A stretch of 10,280 nt of DNA, taken from NCBI GenBank assembly GCA_030706015.1, contig JAUZPI010000128.1, positions 1-10,280 on the forward strand, given 5' to 3'. The notes below the pieces were generated by a model. The model saw only the letters and a list, made by a program, of their open reading frames with translations, was not told the DNA's origin and ran no database searches. Position 1 is the first letter of the stretch, and each line of letters begins with the position of its first letter. This DNA is from Bacillota bacterium (GTDB lineage Bacteria > Bacillota > Clostridia > Clostridiales > Clostridiaceae). Below, one piece after another: positions 5,776 through 10,280 of the stretch. The position numbers were made by a program, and so were the translations under genes.

Positions 5776-7068
5776 CTATATCCAAACTAAGCCACGTAGG
5801 GCATTATCCATAAGTTTTACATCATTGTAGTAGTAATATATTCTATCTTTTATATATTTATTGTTAGAGTTAACTATTAAGCATTCATCATCATACATAC
5901 GTCTTATTTCATCAGTAGTCATAAGCTTTTTACTTTTCTTTATATTCTTTCCGTTTTCTACTTCGTTTACCTCTGTATCAGAACCTAATAAACTGATATA
6001 GTTAAGAAAATCTAAATCGGATATACCACAACCAACAATTTTTGTTTGTAGTCCGTTTAATATTGTCATTGTTTGATCTCGACCATAAATGTCATACATC
6101 TTTGTAATGTTCTGCATGGCCAATATAATACTCATTCCATAATGACGGCCTATATTAAGGTATTTATCTATAGATTGTATTCGGCCTATATTTTGTACCT
6201 CGTCAACCATGAACAAAAGTTCATATTCTGGATTATCAAAGCAGCTTTTTTCTAGTAATTGAGATAAGAAAACATTTAAAAAAGGTCTTAAATAATCAGC
6301 TTTGGCGAATGAATATTTAATATAAAGATTAGTTGGCGTTTTTCTAATATCAGCAGCGTTAAAAGTGCTTTTTGCTGTAGACTTTGAAAGTCTAGGATCA
6401 CTATATAATTGAAGTGCTGTGGCAACTGAAAGTTTCATACATGACATCGTTGCCTCACTATCTCCCCCTTGTTTAAAGAGAAGAAATTGTTGATATACAC
6501 GTTTATCTGGATTGTTTACGAAATTCTTTTCAAGTTCATATAGAGGGAGTAGTAGCATAGATAAGGCTGTATTAATATTGTTAAGTCCAGAATCTTTTAA
6601 ATACCATAGGTGTAAAAGAATAGCTGTTAGGAGAGGCTTTGAGAGTTCTAGGAATGTTGTATCTTTAACCTTTTCTATAGAAGCATTTAGGATATTTTCT
6701 GCAAGCCCTCTTACCTCTTGAAACTCTGTGCATTGCTCTAAGATATTGTAACCATGTTTATTATGAATTCCTAAAGGTTCATAGAGTATACACTTTTCTC
6801 CTAGTGATTCACGATAGCGACTAGTTAAATTATATATCTCACCTTTAGGATCAAATATTATCTTTGAACATACTGCAAGATTCTTACTAAGTAGGTTAGG
6901 TAGTAGTATGCCTGCTGTTTTTCCTACACCAGAGGGTGCTACTATTCCTACATGAGTGAATAAATCTTTCCATCTTAGTTTTTGATTTTTACTAAGCCTA
7001 AAATAATTATTTCCTTTAGCTTTTTTACCTTGTAGACTATACCCAAAATTTGCGGTTGCTATACTCAT
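5776..7068 (-). CDS. VirD4/TraG-type coupling ATPase without membrane anchor
   Basis: A 430-residue protein of the VirD4/TraG family. These hexameric ATPases hand the relaxase-DNA complex to a type IV secretion channel. Visible motifs are Walker A APSGVGKT (44-51), the typical IFDPKGEIYNLT (71-82), Walker B LLFMVDE (284-290) and the AMQN sensor-like segment (317-320) followed by the family's C-terminal GLQTKIVGCGISDLDFLNYIS region. Most family members have an N-terminal pair of transmembrane helices and are longer. Here only about 40 soluble residues precede the nucleotide-binding site, so the anchor is missing. The ATG overlaps the stop codon of the ParR-like gene (ATGA), and the relaxase gene follows 11 nt downstream, so all are cotranscribed. 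Function as the element's own coupling protein is likely; where it docks is unknown. Confidence 0.9.
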   Translation of the reverse strand: MSIATANFGYSLQGKKAKGNNYFRLSKNQKLRWKDLFTHVGIVAPSGVGKTAGILLPNLLSKNLAVCSKIIFDPKGEIYNLTSRYRESLGEKCILYEPLGIHNKHGYNILEQCTEFQEVRGLAENILNASIEKVKDTTFLELSKPLLTAILLHLWYLKDSGLNNINTALSMLLLPLYELEKNFVNNPDKRVYQQFLLFKQGGDSEATMSCMKLSVATALQLYSDPRLSKSTAKSTFNAADIRKTPTNLYIKYSFAKADYLRPFLNVFLSQLLEKSCFDNPEYELLFMVDEVQNIGRIQSIDKYLNIGRHYGMSIILAMQNITKMYDIYGRDQTMTILNGLQTKIVGCGISDLDFLNYISLLGSDTEVNEVENGKNIKKSKKLMTTDEIRRMYDDECLIVNSNNKYIKDRIYYYYNDVKLMDNALRGLVWI

Positions 7069-7277
7069 ATATCAAGTACCCCCAAATCTATTTTTACGGT
7101 ATTAGTTTCATCTGTATTAGGTTTATTTAAGCCTATGATAGTCTTAGAACCTTCAACTAGTATTGGGTATAGTATTTGTTTAATGTCATGAGATTTATCG
7201 TCTAGGTTCATTATAGCGTTATATAGGGCTATATCCTTTGAGGTTTCCTTAAAACTTATGCTTATTTTTTTAGCCAT
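7065..7277 (-). CDS. ParR-like partition adaptor, 70 aa (putative)
   Basis: A 70-residue protein directly downstream of the actin-like gene, the usual place of the ParR adaptor that links the centromere DNA to the filament end. It overlaps the parM-like gene by 16 bp. The N-terminal part reads as a ribbon-helix-helix: strand KKISISF (3-9), helix ETSKDIALYNAIMNL (10-24), then DKSHDIKQILYPILVEG (27-43). A short C-terminal tail (TNTVKIDLGVLDI) could be the filament-binding peptide. It is shorter than R1 ParR (about 117 aa). Identification rests on position plus fold pattern, not on a strong signature. Confidence 0.7.
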   Translation of the reverse strand: MAKKISISFKETSKDIALYNAIMNLDDKSHDIKQILYPILVEGSKTIIGLNKPNTDETNTVKIDLGVLDI

Positions 7278-8152
7278 AACTCATTACCTACCTTTTCATA
7301 GCCTACACTATTATCGAAAAACGGATTAGAAGATACTATAAGATTGTTGAATCTGTTAGAGAAAGCAGGCCTAAAAATCTTATTTCCTCCACCTGTTAAA
7401 TACATATATCCCTTAGAAGTATTGAAAGCTAAGTTAATATCTTTCATAAGGCTATCGAAATAATTTTTAACTATTGGTTTAATAAACGATACATCTTCAT
7501 ATTTTCCATTTATAAATAATCCAGATGCAATAATATCTTCGGCTTCTTCTAAATCAAAATTCACAGTATATGCTTCGTTAACGTGATTTATGACATCTGC
7601 GTATAAATTAAGAATTCCAAAGGGTATTGTTTTATAGGACGTAGCTGTCCATTTACCACTTTTAAATTCAAGTGATGTTATATCAATGGTTCTGCCACCT
7701 ATGTCAATAATTAGAAGAGGTCTTATCCCTATTTTTTCTTTATCCTCTTTAGATAGGTTGTAGTAAGTTGTAATAGCCTCTCCGACAACTTCCACATCTG
7801 TAATAGTTATTATTCTTCCATTAACATTCTTTCTATTGTTCCTTAGGATTAATTCTTTTAGATCATCTTTGTGTTGTTTAACCTGTGATATCGGAAGTCC
7901 TAATACCACCTTATTTCCTGTATCTGTGGTACTCCTATATATAGCTGCGTAAAGTAGAGGTAATAAATTAGGTTTTAAAGTCTTATTTAAATCGGTGGAT
8001 AATTCTCCATCACCTATTAGCATTTCCTCTCCCTCATATTCCATGAGATAGCTATTTTCAAAAGCTACATGACTGCTAGTTTTTGAGGGGAAGTGAATTA
8101 ATTTGCTAGTTTTTACGAACACATTTCCTATATCAATACCTATGATAGCCAT
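7262..8152 (-). CDS. parM: ParM/StbA-type actin-like ATPase for DNA segregation
   Basis: A 296-residue bacterial actin that forms dynamic ATP-driven filaments pushing plasmid copies apart. Actin-fold motifs are phosphate-1 IGIDIGNVFVK (4-14), connect-1-like EVVGEAITTYY (121-131), phosphate-2 LLIIDIGGRTIDIT (146-159, with D150 the likely catalytic acid) and the adenosine motif YLTGGGNKIF (251-260). The length fits the plasmid ParM/Alp group, a little shorter than R1 ParM (320 aa), and not the cell-shape MreB group. GGAGG lies 6 nt before the ATG and overlaps the stop of a 46-aa peptide gene. The ParR-like gene overlaps its 3' end and the coupling ATPase and relaxase follow. The sequence suggests a low-copy extrachromosomal element. 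Confidence 0.93.
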   Translation of the reverse strand: MAIIGIDIGNVFVKTSKLIHFPSKTSSHVAFENSYLMEYEGEEMLIGDGELSTDLNKTLKPNLLPLLYAAIYRSTTDTGNKVVLGLPISQVKQHKDDLKELILRNNRKNVNGRIITITDVEVVGEAITTYYNLSKEDKEKIGIRPLLIIDIGGRTIDITSLEFKSGKWTATSYKTIPFGILNLYADVINHVNEAYTVNFDLEEAEDIIASGLFINGKYEDVSFIKPIVKNYFDSLMKDINLAFNTSKGYMYLTGGGNKIFRPAFSNRFNNLIVSSNPFFDNSVGYEKVGNELWLKK

Positions 8153-8161
8153 AATATCCTC

Positions 8162-8302
8162 CTATAAATTTGTATCCATTTTACCTACTTTTAAGCATTT
8201 TACCTGCTTTTCAATCAATTCTATTTTTTTTGAGTAATGATAATAATTAAAGTAGCAAGTTATTAAAACCAAAGTTGCAAGCCTAATTGTTATACTTATC
8301 AT
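8162..8302 (-). CDS. 46-aa single-helix membrane peptide, first gene of the parM operon
   Basis: A short frame with AAGGAG 8 nt before its ATG encodes 46 residues. Residues 3-18 are hydrophobic (SITIRLATLVLITCYF) and form one likely transmembrane helix, followed by an aromatic patch (NYYHY) and a basic, soluble tail (SKKIELIEKQVKCLKVGKMD). The stop codon overlaps the ribosome binding site of parM. Function is unknown. Being the first gene of the operon with ParM, ParR and an anchor-less coupling ATPase, it could be a membrane partner of one of them; that is inference. The tail-coding DNA also contains a 16-bp direct repeat with 19-bp spacing. Confidence 0.6.
   Translation of the reverse strand: MISITIRLATLVLITCYFNYYHYSKKIELIEKQVKCLKVGKMDTNL
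8177..8211. repeat. 16-bp direct repeat upstream of parM, possible partition site
   Basis: CATTTTACCTACTTTT (8177-8192) and CATTTTACCTGCTTTT (8196-8211) differ at one base and are 19 bp apart. The spacing is not a multiple of three and the two copies are read in different frames inside the 46-aa gene, so the repetition is not a protein repeat and hints at a DNA-level role such as a small parC-like site or operator. Only two copies are present, fewer than known centromere arrays. Confidence 0.4.
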
Positions 8303-8350
8303 AGTTATTCTCCTTTTCATTCTTTATACTTTATTTTATGCAAAACATAG

Positions 8351-8377
8351 AAAAAAGGTGCATATTTCAGCACCTTT
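8351..8377 (-). terminator. Terminator after the 98-aa gene
   Basis: An 8-bp perfect stem, AAAGGTGC (8377-8370, minus strand) with GCACCTTT (8361-8354), has an 8-nt loop and six T on the minus strand (8356-8351). It lies about 25 nt after the stop codon of the 98-aa gene and closes the accessory operon. The remaining space (8303-8402) holds the leader of the 46-aa gene; a weak TATAAA at 8328-8323 is visible but no convincing -35 box. Confidence 0.85.
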
Positions 8378-8402
8378 ATGAATATAATATTTAATTTTTT
8401 CA

Positions 8403-8699
8403 TTAATGTTTGTATTTATCCTGTGGGAATATAATTTTTAAATCAATATCATATCCGCCTAATATTTCTTCTAAGTCAAAACATATGCTATCACTTTGAA
8501 AGTTAGCATTAAAACCTCCATCATCAAATAAATTGTTTCCAAATATTTCAACCATTGATTGTACAAATTCATTTACATAAAAATAAGAAATCCACACTAA
8601 AAATTCATCATTAGATACCCAACCTAATTCACCTGCTAATGGAGTACAAAGTTTATTATCCTCAGTAACTAATAATTTATATAATTCAATACTTTCCAT
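8403..8699 (-). CDS. Acidic hypothetical protein, 98 aa
   Basis: A 98-residue acidic protein with about 18 Asp/Glu and 5 Lys, rich in Phe, Tyr and Trp. No transmembrane segment or signal peptide is convincing. The pattern suggests a compact alpha/beta domain: an N-terminal helix (MESIELYKLLV), WVSNDEFLVWISYFYVNEFVQSMVEIF, then FDLEEILGGYDIDLKIIF. The ribosome binding site is GGGGGAT. It is the last gene before a terminator. I do not recognise a family. The strong negative charge would fit a DNA mimic or anti-defence protein, but no specific signature supports that. Confidence 0.72.
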   Translation of the reverse strand: MESIELYKLLVTEDNKLCTPLAGELGWVSNDEFLVWISYFYVNEFVQSMVEIFGNNLFDDGGFNANFQSDSICFDLEEILGGYDIDLKIIFPQDKYKH

Positions 8700-8712
8700 A
8701 TCTCTATCCCCC

Positions 8713-8772
8713 TTAATATATTTTAATAGTAGCTTTATATTTTTTATAATATCTCTTTATTAGCTTAATCAT
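8713..8772 (-). CDS. Possible 19-aa cationic micropeptide
   Basis: A 19-codon frame (MIKLIKRYYKKYKATIKIY) with a good GGAGGTG site 4 nt before its ATG. That site lies in the last codons of the 76-aa gene, so the two would be coupled. The peptide has seven Lys/Arg and no acidic residue and could form an amphipathic helix. It may instead be a leader used only to couple translation into the 98-aa gene 13 nt downstream. The length gives little statistical support. Confidence 0.3.
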   Translation of the reverse strand: MIKLIKRYYKKYKATIKIY

Positions 8773-8773
8773 G

Positions 8774-9004
8774 CTACACCTCCACATAAGTGATTGGAGA
8801 GTAGTTTTCTCTATAAGCATTACTTATCATATCTTTAGATTTATTGATATAACCATGTTTGACATTAATATCCGAGGATATAAGCCCCTCTAATTCTTTT
8901 AAGGTTTCTTCTTTGTATTCTGTCTTATCTAAATGTCCTGGAGAATAAATATATAATTCCTCGTCGAGTTCGTTGCATATATAATTAAATTCTATTGTTT
9001 TCAT
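8774..9004 (-). CDS. Hypothetical protein, 76 aa
   Basis: A 76-residue soluble acidic protein with AAGGAGG close before its ATG; that site also contains the stop of the upstream 62-aa gene, so the genes are tightly packed. The sequence shows a first strand (MKTIEFNYIC), an acidic helix (ELDEELYIY), a second helix (KEETLKELEGLIS) and a polar C-terminal part. No family is recognised. The context is accessory genes between a methyltransferase-like gene and the partition operon. Confidence 0.7.
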   Translation of the reverse strand: MKTIEFNYICNELDEELYIYSPGHLDKTEYKEETLKELEGLISSDINVKHGYINKSKDMISNAYRENYSPITYVEV

Positions 9005-9013
9005 GATTCCTCC

Positions 9014-9202
9014 TTATATTGCATACATGATTAAAGCAAATACAGTGCCTATAGCGATTATAACTGCTGTAGAGTGCTTACTTATAAACTCTTTAACTTT
9101 ATCATTATCTTTAGCTATTGCGATAAATCCATAGCCTATAGTAATTGATGTAGCTAGTAGTTTAAAACTTTCATATGATATACCAAACATTGTTTTAAAC
9201 AT
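9014..9202 (-). CDS. Two-helix small membrane protein, 62 aa
   Basis: A 62-residue protein with two hydrophobic segments: about residues 12-31 (SFKLLATSITIGYGFIAIA) and about 45-61 (AVIIAIGTVFALIMYAI), joined by a charged loop (KDNDKVKEFISKHS). This is a helical hairpin as in holins or small membrane partners, and the lysine-containing loop probably faces the cytoplasm. AAGGGG lies 7 nt before the ATG; a second in-frame ATG four codons on is a weaker alternative. The function is not recognisable. A holin would normally neighbour an endolysin, and none is seen here. Confidence 0.7.
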   Translation of the reverse strand: MFKTMFGISYESFKLLATSITIGYGFIAIAKDNDKVKEFISKHSTAVIIAIGTVFALIMYAI

Positions 9203-9209
9203 ATTAAAT

Positions 9210-9251
9210 CCCCTTTATATATTTTTATGTACAGAGGGGAATATACCCCTC
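9210..9251 (-). promoter_or_regulatory. GC-rich hairpin that could compete with the 62-aa gene's ribosome binding site
   Basis: In the minus-strand transcript GAGGGG (9251-9246) can pair with CCCCTC (9239-9234) as a 6-bp stem with a 6-nt loop, just after the 196-aa gene's stop codon. No U-tract follows, so it is not a classical terminator. The same CCCCT can instead pair with AGGGG of the Shine-Dalgarno at 9214-9210. This allows two exclusive structures. Confidence 0.4.
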
Positions 9252-9254
9252 GTT

Positions 9255-9845
9255 CTATTCTTCTACTACATAGCCAAACTTTTGTTTAAGTTGCTCTATT
9301 GTAATCGCTTCACAATGCCCTAAATCGCCTTGATAATAAGAAACATGATTTATTACGTATGAACCATTTGAAAGCTTGTAGAGGTCGATGTGGCTTGTTT
9401 TATCGTCACTGTAGATATTTGATTCTACTAACTTTACGTTTTCCTCTTCGATGTAAACTTCATCTTGCTTTATATTGTTTCCATCCCAGTATTCTATATA
9501 GTCGCATAACTGGTATATTTTAATTTCTGCAGAGGCTCCTATACTATTGTCATTTGCATTGTAGAAATATTTATAATCTCTAACCCATTCTTCTACTTCT
9601 TCCTCTGGAACATATCTTTCACTTGGTAATGCTGTAATTGCTATATCCTTTTCACACTGTAAAAATAACCAGAAAAGCCTATATTCACTTTTGTTAAATT
9701 CATTAAGTAGGCTATCTAAGGTTTCTTTATTTAGATCTAGCAACATATCATCTTGTTCCCCAAAGAAATAACCTGTTTTAACTAAGCTGTCAGAAACTAA
9801 AAACTTTACATTGTTTTCATCAAAAACTTTTGAAACTATTTTCAT
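9255..9845 (-). CDS. Very acidic hypothetical protein, 196 aa
   Basis: A 196-residue soluble protein with about 39 Asp/Glu and 17 Lys/Arg (net about -22) and many aromatic residues. The N-terminal half looks like a small alpha/beta domain (MKIVSKVFDENNVKFLVSDS, then DLNKETLDSLLNEFNKSEYRLFWLFLQ). An acidic stretch EEEVEEWVRDYKYF lies near residues 81-94, followed by strand-rich C-terminal sequence ending in an acidic VVEE. AAAGGTGGT lies 6 nt before the ATG. It directly follows the methyltransferase-like gene in the same orientation. I do not recognise the family. Charge and position next to a methylase fit an anti-restriction role only loosely. Confidence 0.8.
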   Translation of the reverse strand: MKIVSKVFDENNVKFLVSDSLVKTGYFFGEQDDMLLDLNKETLDSLLNEFNKSEYRLFWLFLQCEKDIAITALPSERYVPEEEVEEWVRDYKYFYNANDNSIGASAEIKIYQLCDYIEYWDGNNIKQDEVYIEEENVKLVESNIYSDDKTSHIDLYKLSNGSYVINHVSYYQGDLGHCEAITIEQLKQKFGYVVEE

Positions 9846-9865
9846 ATAATTACCACCTTTTATTT

Positions 9866-10280
9866 TTATTTAGTCCATTGTGTAGCCATAGCTTTTGCTA
9901 TACCTAGAAAGGTTTTGCTCCTAGCCTTTGCTCTTTCTTTCTGTCCTCCTTTAATATTTCTCATGCCCTCGCACCATCCTATTTTTTTACCTTTGCACTT
10001 TTCTCCCTCGCATATATACATAGGTTCTGGTTCTGGCAACATATTTGTAGGTTCTAAATTTTGTAATCCTTTAAGCCATAAACAAGTTCTTTTTTTAGCA
10101 TTATCCCCAAAATAGTAAGGATGTATAATTTGATTAGGCTTTCTCCAGTTTGTATTCATATATCCAACAGGGTTTTCTATTGCTATTTTGTCGCAATTAG
10201 CATTTGCAAATAACATAAAGAAATCAACAGCTTTTTCTCTTTCCTTTATTCTAGCTTCTACTTTTTCTTTAGGGTTACAC
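9866..10280 (-). CDS. Phage-type DNA cytosine methyltransferase-like protein, 3' part
   Basis: The frame stays open to the window edge. The last 137 or so residues are visible and the true start lies outside. The visible part resembles the C-terminal half of small phage proteins annotated as DNA cytosine methyltransferases: AIENPVGYMNTNWRKPNQ (in the place of the ENV motif VI) followed by IIHPYYFGDNAKKRTCLWLKGL, where the Lys/Arg-Arg-Thr segment recalls motif VIII. A Cys-containing segment (ICEGEKCKGKKIGWCEG) follows, then a basic end that resembles the tail of such proteins. The motif with the catalytic cysteine would be upstream and cannot be checked. Likely role: methylation of the element's own DNA against restriction. 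An inactive relative is possible. Confidence 0.72.
   Translation of the reverse strand, partial: CNPKEKVEARIKEREKAVDFFMLFANANCDKIAIENPVGYMNTNWRKPNQIIHPYYFGDNAKKRTCLWLKGLQNLEPTNMLPEPEPMYICEGEKCKGKKIGWCEGMRNIKGGQKERAKARSKTFLGIAKAMATQWTK

Noticed and set aside
5765..5785. Longer relaxase start beginning at 5785
   Set aside because: It would overlap the coupling-protein gene, and the AGGAGG lies inside the extension at correct spacing only for the ATG at 5764.
7262..8152. MreB or Hsp70-type identity for the actin-like ATPase
   Set aside because: Length, motif spacing and the ParR-like and mobilisation neighbours fit plasmid ParM/StbA; Hsp70 is about twice as long.
8283..8345. Possible MobV-type origin of transfer (TTATACTT and TATACTTTAT strings near the parM leader)
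   Set aside because: The nick-site context known from pMV158 (GTGTG/TTATAC with flanking inverted repeats) is absent. The strings are short and AT-rich, so chance is sufficient.
8714..8729. Fifth copy of the 17-bp repeat (TAATATATTTTAATAG)
   Set aside because: It diverges at its 3' end, lacks a promoter in the same register and is within reach of chance in this AT-rich sequence.
9915..10115. Plus-strand frame over the methyltransferase-like gene
   Set aside because: It is antisense to a frame with clear family motifs, and no start signal is seen. Other plus-strand frames (717-905, 5076-5282, 6073-6255, 6512-6721) were rejected for the same reasons.

Overview
The window is AT-rich, uses strong AGGAGG-type ribosome binding sites and TTGACA/TATAAT-type promoters, and carries gene families typical of clostridial phages and plasmids. 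It most likely comes from an extrachromosomal element (plasmid or phage-plasmid) or an integrated mobile element of a Clostridium-like Firmicute. All credible genes lie on the minus strand, so transcription runs from high to low coordinates. There are no housekeeping genes, tRNAs, rRNAs, insertion sequences or CRISPR arrays.

In transcription order: (1) 10280-8403 is an accessory block. It holds the 3' part of a phage-type cytosine methyltransferase-like gene, a very acidic 196-aa protein, a two-helix 62-aa membrane protein, acidic 76- and 98-aa proteins and a possible 19-aa basic peptide. It ends at a clear terminator (8351-8377). (2) 8302-4991 is a tightly packed partition and mobilisation operon: a 46-aa single-helix membrane peptide, a ParM/StbA-type actin ATPase, a 70-aa ParR-like adaptor, a VirD4/TraG-type coupling ATPase without a membrane anchor, and a MobV (Mob/Pre) relaxase. 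It ends at a second terminator (4960-4987). (3) 4868-2660 is an operon with its own promoter: a small protein with two possible ribbon-helix-helix units, an acidic 121-aa protein, an ERF single-strand annealing protein and a DUF1351 protein. (4) 2578-10 starts at another promoter: a DnaB-type replicative helicase, three small proteins, a single-stranded DNA-binding protein and a 29-aa membrane peptide.

The element joins a phage-style replication/recombination module (DnaB, SSB, ERF, DUF1351) to plasmid-style segregation (ParM/ParR) and conjugative mobilisation (MobV plus coupling protein). No type IV secretion channel, capsid or integrase gene is visible, so transfer would need genes outside the window or a helper element. 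The most notable regulatory signal is a 17-bp repeat present twice upstream of each of the two replication-side promoters. The first copy overlaps the -35 hexamer in the same register at both, which suggests that one regulator, plausibly the ribbon-helix-helix-like protein, controls both operons.
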